Assembly (NCBI GenBank): GCA_949358305.1
Contig: OX442314.1
Location: 2,173,087-2,237,086 of the forward strand
Source: Strigamia acuminata
Lineage: Eukaryota > Arthropoda > Chilopoda > Geophilomorpha > Linotaeniidae
Direction: 5' to 3'
Length of the DNA: 64,000 nt
Shown here: positions 1 through 12,517 of the stretch, piece after piece
Layout: each line of letters begins with the position of its first letter
Numbering within the stretch: position 1 is the stretch's first letter
Notes under the pieces: generated by a model
What the model was told of the DNA's origin: nothing
What the model saw: only the letters and a program-made list of their open reading frames with translations
Databases searched by the model: none
Program-made: the position numbers and the translations under genes

Positions 1-2139
1 AATATTTTTTTTTACCAACTAGTGGTTGGTTTAAACAACTGGTAAATGCGAAAAGCTGTTAACTTAAGCGCTCTTTCTTAGACAGCAAAGCCAGCATAAT
101 AGTTTTGCTGGAGTTTTAAGGGGCAGAAAATTTGCATTTAGCATAATTATTTAAATAAATGACCAATGACTTAAAATTTCACCTGATGAACCCTCATTAT
201 TAAACGGTGTAGGGCAAAAAACGGGCCCATAATCCCGCAGAACGAGTTTGAAAATTGAAATTTAACGAGTGGCCGTCGCGGCTCACTACTTGTCCATGGG
301 CCACTCAGTCGAGCCGAGTGCAATATTGTTTGTGTATGGCGCGCCAAGCATTTCGGCACGTTTTCAATTGCCTAGCAACGCCGCATCCACACTACAATAA
401 GCTGCTGCGAGGGTGTTTTTTTGTGCGCGGCCACGGACGATTGATTTAGCGCGTGACATTCGCCGAGCGCCGTCACCTGGAAACGGGACCCAAACACCGT
501 AATTGCGGCTTCCTTGCATGCCACCTGTTGATTAAACTGCAATCCTTCGCCATTACATCTTCAATTAATTAATTACCGTTAATTAATCAATTAGCAACAT
601 GTACGAGTATTGATTGCCGATTTCAACATTTTCGACATTTCCAATGAAATTAATTGGAAAACAAAAAAGAAGTAAAAATTAAATTTTTCGCTATTCGTCG
701 AATCTATAAATATCCGCGTTTGGTCTCTCCAAAATAACGTGTTAATTACGTCTTCTCTGAAGCATTAAGCAAATCAGCATATTTCACAGTTTGGTTTCAA
801 TCAGATTTTTAAAGCTCTGAGGGGACTGTTGTCGCATCAATACTCATTTGTGCGCACTTACCCGATTTTCTTTGTCGCCGTCCGATCGCAAAATGAAAAA
901 AAAACACCAAGCTTAAATATATATATCTCTCTTACTGACAAGTGAGGAAAAGGTGGGTTAGTATTCAGCGTGCACCATCAGCGATGGCTGCGTGATGAGT
1001 GATGGAGAGGAGGGCGAGTCATCACGACCACAATTGGAGACACGCGAGTGCACGTGTGCTCCAGCATCAGGTCACTCACCGACCACCCTTTACTTCCCCC
1101 TTTATGTGTTTCGTTCTACGCCGACTGCCCCGTAATCCAATCACCATCCTGAAGGAACCGTACAGGCCACTTTAGACTCCCGACGCGACCTTCGCTTCCC
1201 AAACTGTGAATAAATTATCAACCTTAATTTATTCATCCGCGTGTTACAGATGTTCAGGATAAAAATTCAAATTTTAAATTTTTTTTTTTTTTTTTTTTTA
1301 AATGGTGGGAGGAAAAAAAATCTGAATGTATGTGGTGAATTTTCTTCTTTTCACTCATCATCGGCTTAGAAAAAGAGGCGGAAGGTAGTGCTTAAAGGAT
1401 TTTCGAGCTGAATAAGAAATTTGTTTTTAAGTTAACGACAAATATTCACTTTTCATGTACAAGCTGTTTTTTAAAAAAGAGGATGAGAAACAACTAAAAA
1501 AAATCAGACAAAGGTTAAAAGAGTGACAGGGAAGAAAGAATGAAAAGAAAAAAAGAATAAAATTTATAGATCGCTCTCTGGTCACTTTTGTTCTTATCCT
1601 GGCACTGAATCCTGTTGAAAGGACAATTGATCAGGTTACCTCACTATCAGCTCAACCCAGCAAAATTCTGCACTCGGACACACTGACCCAAACATTTCCC
1701 CTAGTTCTCCATATTTTTACACTAGAGCTGAAGTGAAGACGAAGAAATAAGAGGTTTCGTTGGAGTGATGAATGCTATAGATTCAGAAATGGAATTCCTG
1801 CCACGGAGATATTTATATATTTCGTCAAGCAATATTGGTATTTTTTGGTGCCCAGCTACGATTCATTTAGAAAGCGTATTAGATATTTATTTCGCGAGAA
1901 TAAAGATCATTTTGCACTGAATTTGTTTGCATCAATTTCACCGTTCAAGAATTTCTTGCTGTATTTCCGAATCCAGAAGCACATTTCCCAAAACAAGATC
2001 TTAGAATGAACATCTCGTATCAAGACCACATCAGCAGTTTTGTTCAAAATGTTATCCGTTTGCCTACAAAAGGGACTTGCGGCGGGTTATCCTCCTATTG
2101 AAAAGAGAAGTGTCTCTTTGTTGCAAATGCGCGTCGTAC
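1..2139. other. Intergenic, no gene seen
   Basis: AT-rich sequence with homopolymer runs, including a long T run near 1280-1300. Only short random ORFs without recognisable domains or splice patterns occur here. Confidence 0.5.
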
Positions 2140-2209
2140 AAATAGATTACGTCGTTGCACACCCCGATAGGCAGGATCTGTGAGGAGGCCACTTTTAGTA
2201 CTCAAATTC
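2140..2209. repeat. Direct repeat, left copy (70 bp)
   Basis: These 70 bases recur, identical by eye, at 3044-3113 (offset 904). The two copies bracket the candidate solo LTR at 2221-3003. The copies are too long to be an ordinary target-site duplication. Confidence 0.85.
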
Positions 2210-2220
2210 GTCATACAAAT

Positions 2221-3003
2221 TGTGGTGACCCAGTTGGATAAGTGTCCCCCCAGGGCGGATACTTGTCCTCTGAGTCACTATGATTGAAGAGTCGTTCCCC
2301 CCCCCCGAGTTGGCTCCACCTCCCCATGGCAGGTGTGTGCCCCGAGGGGGAGGAAGCGGCTGGTGGTCAGCCCCCATTGGTTGATCGCCGGCCCTTCATC
2401 CCACTGCATAAAAGGCTGTGTTTCCCGCCTAAAGGAAGAACTTACACAAACGACACCAAGAACACAGCAACTACCTCACCGTCAGGCCAACTTCAACTAC
2501 AAGTTAGGATTGATCGAGGATCGCTGAGTAAAGTGCAAACTGTAACTCTCCCGAAGTCACTTGCGAGCTATTCCTGCGAAAGCACGAGAATAGCCCTTGT
2601 GAAATCACCCAGAATAATCGCCCAGTCGATTATTCGCCGAAGTAAGTGTCCGAGTGCTTTGTAGGGAACCCCAAAGTTCCTAGACAAGGCCTCTGCGACG
2701 CTAAACCAAACCCTAGACAACAGGCACGGATAGAAGACTCGAAAGAGCATTCCACCGCGTCCGTGAAGACGAATCCGTGACGAATTAACGACAACTCGAG
2801 ACGCCGCCTTTGTTCCGCCGACCACGCGGAACCGACGACGCCATCTTGAGAAATCCTTTGTTCGATTCTGACCAAGTCGACTTTAGTTGTATACTGAGTG
2901 TATTTTAAAGGCATAAAGCCTGGTGAATAAATTACCTGTTTATTTACATACATTTGGTATTCATTTGGGTATTCGCATAATTGATCACAGGTAAAGTATT
3001 ACA
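2221..3003 (+). mobile_element. Candidate solo LTR or retroelement remnant
   Basis: The segment opens with TGTGGTGACC and closes with TATTACA, so it has TG...CA ends. It has a TATA-like box (cataaaagg, near 2407) and an AATAAA signal near 2926, the promoter and polyadenylation arrangement of an LTR. It is more GC-rich than its surroundings. No protein domain, primer-binding site or target-site duplication is visible. ORFs inside overlap on both strands and look accidental. The ends are approximate. It could instead be an unrelated promoter-bearing repeat. Confidence 0.35.
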
Positions 3004-3043
3004 CGTTAGCGCTATTTAAACCTATACAAAGTAGGACGCGACA

Positions 3044-3113
3044 AAATAGATTACGTCGTTGCACACCCCGATAGGCAGGATCTGTGAGGAGGCCACTTTT
3101 AGTACTCAAATTC
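3044..3113. repeat. Direct repeat, right copy (70 bp)
   Basis: Identical by eye to 2140-2209. It lies about 40 bases beyond the candidate LTR end. Confidence 0.85.
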
Positions 3114-4113
3114 TTTTAATGAGAAAGGAAAGAGAGAGAGAGAGAATATTTCTTTAGTTTAGTTGGTCTATACCATTAGAGAAAGTAAACAGTTCACTGG
3201 AATTGGGAGGCAATCCAAATTCGGTGTTTCAAGATAGGAAAACTTGTGGTTCATGAAAAAACACTCACGCTCGAGTAGACCTGAGAAATCAAAAACATTT
3301 GGTCGAAAAAACTACAAGCATTCATCCTGTTTTTGCAATTTCAGCAGCAGCAATAATTGGATTAATTATAATTACATTTTAAATCAGTCATTTCGGGAGA
3401 GGATAAAGGCCCGGCCGTTCAACCCGTTTTATTCGGTCTCGTAATGTTCCGACAGTTGAACACCATCAATTTATTACCGGTATTATTATTACTGTGGTGC
3501 ATCGTCGAATAAAAGCTGATTTTTGAATAAATTCCCCTCGGGAGCAATCTAATGTTTTCATCTAAGACAATAAGATCGGTGCAAACTAAAATACAGATTG
3601 GATTAGAAGCCAGATAGAATAGAGAAAGCTCAGCATGACAGTTGTACGTCTCATTGTGTGCGACTTTACCCGCATTCCTTTTTCTTTGTCGGGTCGTGAT
3701 AAAATCAACAAGTAATAGAACGTCCCACTAGAATTCGACGTCATAGCCACAATATTCGCAGAAGTGACAGACTAAACAAAATTCTACATAGAGCAGAAAG
3801 AAAGATCAATCAATCGCCGGCCGCCAACGCACTCTCGCCAGCCGTTCGCATGCGCATTTAACCAGTACTTTCCTGCCCCAAATTCATTTTACATCATTTA
3901 GACACAAAATGCAGTCAAACTAGAAGAAATAAATTACCAGGCCAACGTCAGGGTTATTGTCCAGGTTATTCAATCTTCGTCAAGTGGTATAATTAGTATA
4001 ATGAATTCAATAAGCAAAATTCCCTAAAAAAATAGCATTACTGCTAATATTTTAAGAGCTTGTTTATTTTATTTTGTGCTAAACAAAAAGAAGAAAGAAA
4101 GAAAAATCCAAAG
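3114..4113. other. Intergenic, no gene seen
   Basis: AT-rich with a GA microsatellite near 3131-3145. No supported coding region. Confidence 0.45.
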
Positions 4114-4230
4114 ATGCCTTTAGTGGACAATATACATGTACGTGAGGAAGAACTAATGTCTGAAATATTTTATCTCGCAACACAGTTGGAACACTTCAAA
4201 AAGCTATCGTTACTTTTCAATGTTAAATAA
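4114..4230 (+). pseudogene. Fragment of a locally repeated unknown gene
   Basis: A 38-codon ORF begins MPLVDNIHVREEELMSEIF. A diverged copy occurs at 6133 (MRLVDNINVDKE). Its last bases, encoding QLEHFKKLS, recur at about 14,030-14,070. Such scattered similarity suggests exons or debris of a local family or an old transposon. I do not recognise the protein. It could be a first exon, since the family copies diverge after it. Confidence 0.3.
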
Positions 4231-4266
4231 AAAACAAATTATAAATTATATCTTTTTATTTTTAAG

Positions 4267-4557
4267 AAACGTTTTGCAAAGCTTAAAAGTTTCAAATCAT
4301 TAATTCGTCGCAGAGATTACCTCGTAGAAAGCAACAAGAAAATTCCGAATATAAGAAAAAATGCTGCGGACAGTTTTAGGTCTAAAAAAAAAACAAATTC
4401 ACGGGTCAACCACATTACTTGGAACACAGCAGCTGCACTTGAACCCACAGCTTCGACCCCAGATTCAAATAAACCCACAGCCACGACCCCAGATTCAAAC
4501 GAACCCCCTGCGTCTAATGAACACACAGCCACGACCCCAGCGACTAATGAACTCTGA
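4267..4557 (+). CDS. Possible terminal exon, Thr/Pro-rich tail, unknown protein
   Basis: After an AG acceptor-like site (tttttaag) a frame stays open for 97 codons to TGA. The first part is basic (RFAKLKSFKSLIRRRDYLVE); the C-terminal third consists of imperfect repeats of TPDSNKPTATTPDSNEP type, encoded by a roughly 33-bp tandem repeat at 4440-4550. No known domain is visible. A short stretch resembling its start recurs near 6550. It might be a real last exon of a local gene or a fortuitous frame through a minisatellite. Confidence 0.25.
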   Translation, partial: KRFAKLKSFKSLIRRRDYLVESNKKIPNIRKNAADSFRSKKKTNSRVNHITWNTAAALEPTASTPDSNKPTATTPDSNEPPASNEHTATTPATNEL

Positions 4558-5009
4558 GTTTGGAACGAACCGTCAGCCACGATCCCAGCATCGACCTCAA
4601 AACAAGACGAAGAAAAAATATAAAAATTATTAAAATACTTTCTTTTTACAAATAACCACGTCGACTAATTTTTAAAAATCAAAGATTGAATAAAAGACTC
4701 TACAAACTCACACACCCCTTTGTGCAACAGAATCGAAATCCAATCCAAACAAAATAACAAACCTCCCTGCTATATCCGATCCAAGTCGGAATTCTCCCAA
4801 CTAATAGGCACGACAGCTGTTGTTGGTGGTGCGGATATATTTGTAAGCGATTGAATCTTTTTGTTAGTTTTGCAAAACGAATTTCCATTTGCTTACCATT
4901 GCAACATATAGCAGACCGCGCAACATTATATGGGGATAAAGGAAATCTTGATTTCATAGGATGAGATAAGTTTATCGCTTGTAAATCAGCTTACAACAAA
5001 GGAACTGTG

Positions 5010-5870
5010 TGTTGGCATTAATTTTAAATTTATGGCCTTCATCTCGTTTTATTTTTATAATCCAGGCCTTTCTTGCACTTAAGTTTTTAGGAATTAATAA
5101 ACTTCATTCCAACAAATTTTTATCATATATAATAAAGCTTTCTTCGGTCAATTCGGGGAAGGAGAAAGCAATGTCAACAAAATCGCCAAATGGCGTCCAG
5201 TTCGTGATTGCGGAAATTTTCAATTGTGTGGAAGACAAAAACGAAGTTTTACGCAGAGCTGAAGTTTTATCGAAAACTTCTTTGCCGCCAAGAACAGAAT
5301 TAGCAGGTATTTTGTTGTTTGTATTCAGTAGGAGGTTTAACATCCCAATTTCACTTCATGAGTGGGATCACTTTAAAATGGATGAAAAAGGATTTTCAAG
5401 ATTGGAAAAAAAAAAATCAAAGACTTTTTGACAATGTTAACAGTTCCAACACTTAAAAAAATCTACAAAGAGAGAACAAACCGAGAAGCGACAACGTCTT
5501 CTTCAAAAGGTATGTGTATATAATTTTTTTTTTGCCAGCTTGTGTCGTTAAGGAAATCATAAAATTTTCAAGTGAGATCACATTTTAAACCATGATTTCA
5601 TAACCGAAGCTATGTTGTTCAAATACGTGAAAAGTAAAAGAAATATGAGCTTTGCAATGCATGTCTGAAGAGGTCGGGCAACGGGAACAAATTTATACCG
5701 AGCCATAGGGTATAAAAAAAAATTTCACGTCGTCACCTGCCTGTGCCACCGGGATATTCCCGGCATCCCACTTGGCCAGTCCAGCATTGGGGTTTTGTAT
5801 TAGAAAGGCAATAGTAGAACCACCAAATCTGGCAAACAAATTCAAAATTTTTTTTTTTATAATATTCAGT
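5010..5870 (+). repeat. Duplicated segment, copy 1
   Basis: This block matches 12,518-13,355 over about 800 bases at roughly 90% by eye. Both copies hold a reading frame starting MSTKSPNGVQFVIAEIF and a downstream segment ending in a degenerate hAT-MITE end (ccagtccagcattg). In this copy an A run near 5406-5416 shifts the frame and truncates it relative to copy 2. The encoded protein is not recognised. Confidence 0.7.
5171..5431 (+). pseudogene. Unknown ORF, frameshifted copy
   Basis: From the ATG at 5171 the frame encodes MSTKSPNGVQFVIAEIFNC and runs to a stop just after an expanded A run. Copy 2 at 12,674 continues in frame through DNVNSCNTFQNLQSKNKPRS. The comparison suggests an indel in the A run here. 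No domain is recognised. Since the family persists twice, it was probably once part of a gene or a repeat with coding capacity. Confidence 0.35.
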
Positions 5871-6132
5871 GGCCATATACAAAAGTGGGACAAGATTATC
5901 GGATTGAAGCTATTTGATGAAGGGTATATCAGTCCTCGGATATATTCCTTTTGAATCAATCACCCAAAATTATTAATTTACCAATAAAAATTGAAAAATT
6001 TTAAAATTGAAAAAAATTGAACAAATTGCAGACTAAGGAAATTAAGCAAATTAAAGTAATACTTATGTTTGTTATTAGATTGAGGATCACCTCTGGTTTT
6101 TTTTCTTTTTTTTCTTCTAGTTTAGCACAAAG

Positions 6133-6260
6133 ATGCGTTTAGTGGACAATATAAATGTAGACAAGGAAGTACTACTGTCTGATACTGATATATTTCATCT
6201 CGCAAGCAGAATTTTTTTAGAAACAATGTTTTACCTTCTAAAATGGAAGTGAAAGTAATT
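6133..6260 (+). pseudogene. Second fragment of the MPLVDNI-type repeat
   Basis: This copy starts MRLVDNINVDKEVLLSDTD and aligns with 4114-4190 before diverging. It probably represents duplicated gene debris. Confidence 0.3.
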
Positions 6261-7639
6261 CCGCCGGGAAAGGCTTCGGCCAGGGAAGGTCTAAAAGAAG
6301 CCATCCACGTTCGAACAAAAAGTCATTGACCACGGTCCAGCGTGTCCGTGACAATTCGATGCGCCTTATTTTAGACGCTTTTTAAAAATAGTGAATACAA
6401 TTTGAAATGTTGAATTTTGATAAAAGAAAGGTAGGGCCATCAGGATTTCTCCCAATAAATTAATACCTAACCACCATGTAGATAATTGTATCTAGTAATT
6501 GTCGTAGACAGTATAACAACCGGCAACATTTTAAACCTTTCGAAACATTAATGTTGCAAAGCATAAAAGTCTAATACAGATGGGCATAGAACTGATTTGG
6601 CAAGGAAATGTAAAAATGAAGCACCATTCTTGAGAAGCAATAATTGATTTGACCCAAAAGTTATTTCCACATTCAAAAATTGAGGATAGAGATGGTTTTT
6701 TGTGTAGAATTGTAGTATTTCAAAAGTTACTTCGTGGCCGTTTTGGTCATGAGAAAACTGCAGGGGCACTCTGTCAAGTTTTACAAGACTGAACAAGGAA
6801 AAGAAGAAAACTGAAATTCAAGCCAGGGTTAAAAGGAGCAACTTGACCCATTTAGACCATTTAAGGATGCAGTTGAGTGGACATCACATCAGGAAGTTGA
6901 ATCAAAACAAACAGAACACAAGCAGGTGTGATACAATTCTCTTCTGTTTGCATTTTGTGTCTGTAGTGAAAAACTGCTGAATTCAAAATGGCAAAATGAT
7001 AGGAAATTAAATTCTTAATGCAAATCTCAAATGCTACAGTGCATCAGCACAATTCGGGAGTGACAAACACGCATTGAGTGCATCATGTTTATCACTTTAA
7101 ATCAAACGGGTGAATGCTACAATCCTGTGTATCGGGAATGCAGACTTACAACACCAGAATAAATGAATTACACAGCTAAGTTACCAACTCTAAATGCTAA
7201 CCCTAATGCAATTCCTACACATTCTGAGAAATATTAACGAAAATCAAACCGGCGACTCAAAATCAAATCTTGATCCAATTCTTTTGTCAGGCAAGCAGAC
7301 AATCAAATAAACAAAAAGAAATGCCATTTTTGTCAAAAATAGAATAGAAACTCGCGATACCACATCAGCGAAAAAAAAAATGAGAAAAACACATTAAATT
7401 CCATCACAGACAAAATATTCACTGAAAGCAAACCATCAGATAAAAATCCAACCCAAATCCTTTGGTTTTGCATCATTATTATCACGAAAACGAATGCAAA
7501 CACTGAAAAACATCGATCGAACTGAAAAGCAAACGACAAAGCAGAAATGGAATGAAGAAGAACACAAACACTTGCCGTTGCTAAGCGAAGGGAAATCATC
7601 TCTATTGGTTGGAATCAACGTCAACAAATTGCGTCATTC

Positions 7640-7860
7640 TCCTCTGTTAATAATAATTATTCGCACCAGAGTGACTCTGCAACTCAAGTCAGTGTCAGAA
7701 GATTTTAAATTAATTTTTCTAACCAACAAAACAAAAAAGAAAATTAAATAATAAAAAATAAAAAAATAAAAATTTACCTCGCTTTTGGAGAAATGTCACC
7801 TGTGGCCGACTCAGGCTCCCAAATCTCAAAATCTCCCGTCGTGGTCAAGGAAAAAAGAAA
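7640..7860. repeat. Duplicated non-coding segment, copy 1
   Basis: Two blocks here (about 7640-7710 and 7770-7850) recur in the same order at 16,230-16,300 and 16,418-16,500. Recognisable shared strings include caccagagtgactctgcaac and ccgtcgtggtcaagg. Together with the 5.0/12.5-kb pair this points to an old duplication of the whole 5-8 kb area. Confidence 0.65.
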
Positions 7861-8229
7861 TTAAAAGCGATACTCGTAAAATAAATTGATTTTTTTGTGT
7901 TTTCAACTAAAATCTTACGACAGTATCAGCCAAAATTGAAAATCTCTTGTCGTCCCCTAATAAACATTATAACATAAAAATTATTTTAAAAAACACGACC
8001 AAACCGATTAAATATTCAAAACAAACCGATTTCATCGCATTGCCGTTGATTTTGGACAAAGTTGCTTTCGTTTCTTCGATTTTCTTTGTTAATACTCGCC
8101 AACGCAGCCGGACGACTAGACAGAAATTTCCTTTTTTCTGCCAATAAATCTTGATCCGTTTCTTTAACACTCGGTCGCTTCACGCTTATTTCTTCCGAGT
8201 CGCACATGCCCGTCCATTTGGCCGCCATT

Positions 8230-9790
8230 ACTCATCTACAATACTCGCCGCGAGATGTCACCACACGATCGAAATCAGCATGTCGGAAATTACAAATTTT
8301 TAAGTTTTTCTGAGATTCGAAAAATTTTAGGAGAATTTTAATTGTACAGGGTAAAATTGTACAGTGATCCGAAAGATCTTTTTGGGTTATTAGCGCATTA
8401 AACTCTTAGCGTCGCTTAATTACCAACGACAGAAAGCGCGGGTGTCGGGGTTCTGAAAAAAACGCAGGGTACACCCAAAATGGAGTACCCAATTTAGATA
8501 TACCCAAGTACCACAAAATTTATTTATTTAAGAATAAAAAGTATCACTTTTTTTCATATTTGCTATTATTTGACATCTTTTGATGCATTTTTCAAGATAT
8601 CATTAATTGTGAATAAATATTTTTACAAATACACAACCATGTCGTTTTTTTTTCGCTTTAAATAAAAAATTCATCAATAACCAAACAAAACCAAACAATT
8701 TAAATCAATTTAATTTAATTGTTAATTAATTTTGCATTATACTTTGGCTCGTTCAATTATGCGTGTATGTAATCTTTTTGTCTCAGCTGCAGTTAACAAA
8801 ATAGTGAAGGTTGCAAAAACTGTCAATGACATTCTAAATCACACGTGTCATCCACGAGCTTTTGGTACCACATCGAGGAAAAAAGCGAAATCTCAATGCT
8901 GAAATCCAAAATTAAACCAGACGGGCCTTAAAAAAGATACTTATTGCATTTTGCATTTAACAAAAGACGCAGACGGTTTGTATATAATTTTAAAAAATAT
9001 AACATGTAATTTATATACATTTTTTTTAGAAGCAGTACAGAAAATCATGAAAATAGTAGCAAATTTTGGCCACATTCTGTCGTAACAGTATGAAGCGAGT
9101 GTTCATACTCAAATATTTAGAGAATCTGGGAGAAAAGATCAAGGCTATTGACCAAAGACCAATTAAAAAAAATACTAATTGGCTACTGGAAGCTAAAGCC
9201 AATAAAAAACAATCAAAAAGACAGCAAAAGCAAACGATGCTGATTGCACTGTCACAACTGAAGTTGCTAAAAAAATCACGCAGAAAACAACAGCAAGGGG
9301 CCATCAACACGCTCCTGTCCGTAAAGGGCAAAATGCGTACGAATCACCTTTATAATAATTTAATTTTATATCATTAAATTAAACTACAGTCAATTAATTC
9401 AGATCACCACCTAACGGAGGGTAAAATGTGTTTATAACCGCCACCGATATGCGCCTGCCCGTCAACCGCAAAAACAGTATGAATCACTTTATAATTTGAT
9501 ATCATTAAATTAAATTTAAGTCATTTAAATTAAACTAATACTTAAAAAATTTTTTGTTTTTAGATTAAGGTTCACCTAATCACCATGTAGATAATTTTAT
9601 CTAGCAATTGTCCTAGGCAGCAAACAAGATTCCCCATCACTTCTTCAAATTTTGTTTATTCGAATTTTCGATTATTTGGGTCATTTCTTCGACAGTCGTT
9701 ACTTCGAAAACTGAAATTAAATTAATAATAAATTAAACTGAAATTAACGAGCCGATGCCGTGTTTAGACACAAATCGATCGCATCAATTA
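8230..9790. other. No supported gene
   Basis: A lysine-rich ORF at 9066-9377 (plus) with an overlapping minus ORF is present, but neither shows a domain, a splice context or a second copy. I regard them as chance frames. Confidence 0.35.
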
Positions 9791-10064
9791 TTCAAAAGCG
9801 GCCTAATTTGCACCTTTCTCTCCATGTTTGTCGGATCTGCGGCGCAGTTTCTGCAAATACATCTGTTTCTGCATCGAACCTTCGGAGAAAAACAAAGAAA
9901 AATCGATGAGGAAGTGTTTTGGGTTTATTAAGAGGTCGTCGACCTCGATTAATACGCCATTTTTTGGGCGCCATTTTTTGTGCTGTATGCATAAAATACC
10001 GTAAAAAAATCGCAAAACTACGGAAAATGGTCAAATGCTCAAATCATTCAGTCGTAAATTAATT

Positions 10065-10440
10065 TTTCGGCCGAATTTGGGCGTGAATTCGGTTGTAAAC
10101 TCGTTTATCCGCCGAATTTGTGCCAGAATTCAGTCACATATTCGTTTTTCGGCCTTATTCGAGCGAAAATTCGGTTTTACATTCGTTTTTCGGCTGAATT
10201 TTGGCGGGGATTTGGTCGTAAATTCGTTTTTCAGCCGAATTTGCGCCAGAATTCAATTACAAATTCGTTTTTCTGCCGAATTTGTGCAGGTATTCAATCA
10301 CAAATTCGTTTATCGGCCGAATTCGCTTGTAAATTCATTCTTCGGCCGAATTCGACATGAATTTCGGATTTTAATTCCTTTTTCGGCTCAACTTCGACCT
10401 GAATTCAGTCATAAATTAGTTTATTAACCGAATTTTAAAC
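10065..10440. repeat. Tandem repeat, about 42 bp, roughly nine units
   Basis: Imperfect units contain attcgtttttcggccgaatt and gccagaattcagtcac-type halves. The unit length is near a multiple of three, so an apparent plus-strand ORF (FSAEF, NSFF repeats) runs through the array. It lies directly downstream of the last visible mutarotase exon. Confidence 0.8.
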
Positions 10441-10506
10441 GAGAAATTCAAATTTGACGGTTTTCCGCAGTTTTGCGACGTATACGTCTACTAAAAACCT
10501 ATATAC

Positions 10507-11038
10507 TTTATCGTAGCCTCGAATTCCGCCGTGCAAATGGTTCGGAGAGCTGTTAATGGCGAGCAAATATCCCTTGTTGTTCAGCACGAAACGTCCGTGC
10601 GCGATTCGGTTACACACACGTCCGACCGTCGCGCCCACATAAAACGGTTGTTTATAATATTCTAAACAAATAAATCAAAACAAAAAATTATCCATTCATC
10701 AATTTATCTCACCAATTCCTACCATCAATGCTGTCAAAACCGAGCACAACATCGGCCACGTCGTCGTTCGCATCGGGCACTTTGAGCGACGTGACGGTCG
10801 CGCCGTACGTGATGACCTGCGCGCTGCATTTCGACGAATTCGTCAAAGTGAAGCGTCGTACAGGTTCGCTGCAGACCCTTTTGTCCGAATAAAACCTCCC
10901 GACCCATTCCCATAAGTAAACCTAGAACGGACACAATAAAAATCTCCATCAGTGCAACCCAAACCCCACAAATACTCACTCGTCGTCGCGTAACGAAACG
11001 ACGGGAGTCTGGAATCGTTTCGCGATAAAATTACCCAT
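10507..11038 (-). CDS. GALM: Galactose mutarotase (aldose 1-epimerase), first three exons only
   Basis: Three minus-strand exons with consistent phases can be placed: 11,038-10,980 (ATG, donor gtgagt), 10,868-10,723 (acceptor ctgcag, donor gtagga) and 10,661-10,507 (acceptor tttag, donor gtatat). They encode [48 protein letters not shown] and [14 protein letters not shown], which are hallmarks of galactose mutarotase, the cytosolic enzyme that interconverts alpha- and beta-D-galactose. Only about the first 120 of some 340 residues are present. The later exons with the catalytic His and Glu are not found between here and the window start. They may lie beyond a long intron or be lost, since the tandem repeat at 10,065-10,440 follows at once. 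Exons are clearly more GC-rich than the flanks. Confidence 0.8.
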
Positions 11039-11289
11039 GCAAAACGTTAAACATCAACAAAACCAGAAACCATAGCGACTGACCACAATGACGGCTGGTT
11101 TTGATGCTGCGCACGGTGAACTGTCTTCTTTCGTCACCAGATGGCTTTGACACCACGAGCGTTCTTTCTTTCTTTCTTTTTTTTTTGGCGTAATAGATGG
11201 TCTTGGTTTTCCATTAGGTAGGGCTAAATTGAGTTATTGTATTGGCGACTGACTTTTTTGTATTTTTTTTTTCATACTGATATCACAGA
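11039..11289. promoter_or_regulatory. Divergent intergenic region, possible shared promoter
   Basis: About 250 bases separate the mutarotase start (minus) and the start of the two-exon gene (plus). This head-to-head arrangement could mean a bidirectional promoter. No clear TATA box is seen; it contains a T-rich tract. Confidence 0.3.
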
Positions 11290-11611
11290 ATGGCGGCAAG
11301 CAAGAAGTTTGACTTTCGTTCGGCTATATGGAACGGGATACCGCCTGCAAGGTAAGTATTCCGGCTGATTTTTGGCCATTTTTTTAAAATTTAATTTGTT
11401 ATCTATCAGAGATAAAGCAGAACGAATTGAATGGCAAAAATTCGAGCAGGCTGTGAAAGCGTCGTTAAAAAATTACGACCAGAAGATTAAGGCTGCAAAA
11501 GCCTTATGTGAAAGTGAAGTCCACGATTTGAACGTGAAGAAACTGAAGAAGATACAGAGTAAAAATCGATCCTTTCGCGAAGATATGGGACTAAAACAAT
11601 TTAAATTGTAA
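11290..11611 (+). CDS. Small two-exon gene, 87-aa basic helical protein
   Basis: Exon 1 (11,290-11,351) starts ATGGCGGCAAGC and ends at a consensus donor AG|gtaagt. Exon 2 (11,410-11,611) follows acceptor tatcag and ends with TAA. The phases join in frame at an Arg codon, giving 87 codons. The protein starts MAASKKFDFRSAIWNGIPPA and continues as a Lys/Glu-rich, probably alpha-helical segment ending MGLKQFKL. The 58-base intron and good splice sites support a real gene. I do not recognise the family. It faces the mutarotase gene head to head. Confidence 0.55.
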
Positions 11612-12517
11612 ACCAAAAGTTTGTCATTGGAAACAAATCTCAATTTTATAAATTACACATTGACGAAACCATCCAAATCTCCATCAACACCATCATCGTC
11701 ACAACGCAGAACTTCTGTGGACTTTAAATGGAAATTTTTCTGGAAATTACAGATATTTTCGGCGATTTTCTATAATTTAGTAAGTTTACATCTTTGTAAT
11801 TCTTGATGATTAATCATTGATTAAAGTTTTGATTTGGTTTTTTTTAAAAATATATTTGGGTAACAATTTATGGAATTTATTTGGCCCCCGAATCAGCCAA
11901 TGGTTGCCATGTGTTGTTTACAACATTCTTAATAATGTTTGTTGTTGCTTTATTTTGGCCAAAAATTTTATTTTGTATTTAATTACTTTATTTTCTTTTA
12001 TATTTGGTGTTTTATTTAGGGACAGAGAGACGGTTTAGAAGTCTAATAAGTAATGCTTCCCTGCATTACAAATGTTTACTTGTTTTAATTGAATTTAAGT
12101 GATTTTATTTGCGATTTGACCATAAAAAGCGACAACAGGACACAATTCACAACGGGAGAATGTCGTGAATTTTTGTTTAGTGAAATGCCAATAGTTGAAA
12201 ATGTAGAAGTAGACACCAAAGCTGTTTTGGAAGTGTATCGATTTGTCAAAAAACAAGATGTGTTAAAACGGGATCCGTCCTTATTAGCGAATCTCATTTT
12301 AGCGAAAACAATTTTTTTAAACCCATTTTAGCGAACTCATTTTAGCGAAAATGAGTTTAAATCACCGCAACATTGGATTCAATTTAGCGAAGACTCGTTT
12401 TAGCGAATGCCTCGTTTTAGCGAAAATTCCGCCCAACTTCGTTTCTCGGTAATAAGTCAGGTCACGACAGATTAGACCTAGATGGACAGCGAACCTTACA
12501 CTCTGGACTCAAACTTT

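Noticed and set aside
9066-9377. Lysine-rich plus-strand ORF
   Set aside because: Overlaps an equally long minus ORF; no domain or splice evidence.
10035-10427. Long plus-strand ORF of FSAEF-type repeats
   Set aside because: Open frame follows from a tandem repeat near a multiple of three; no start context or homology.
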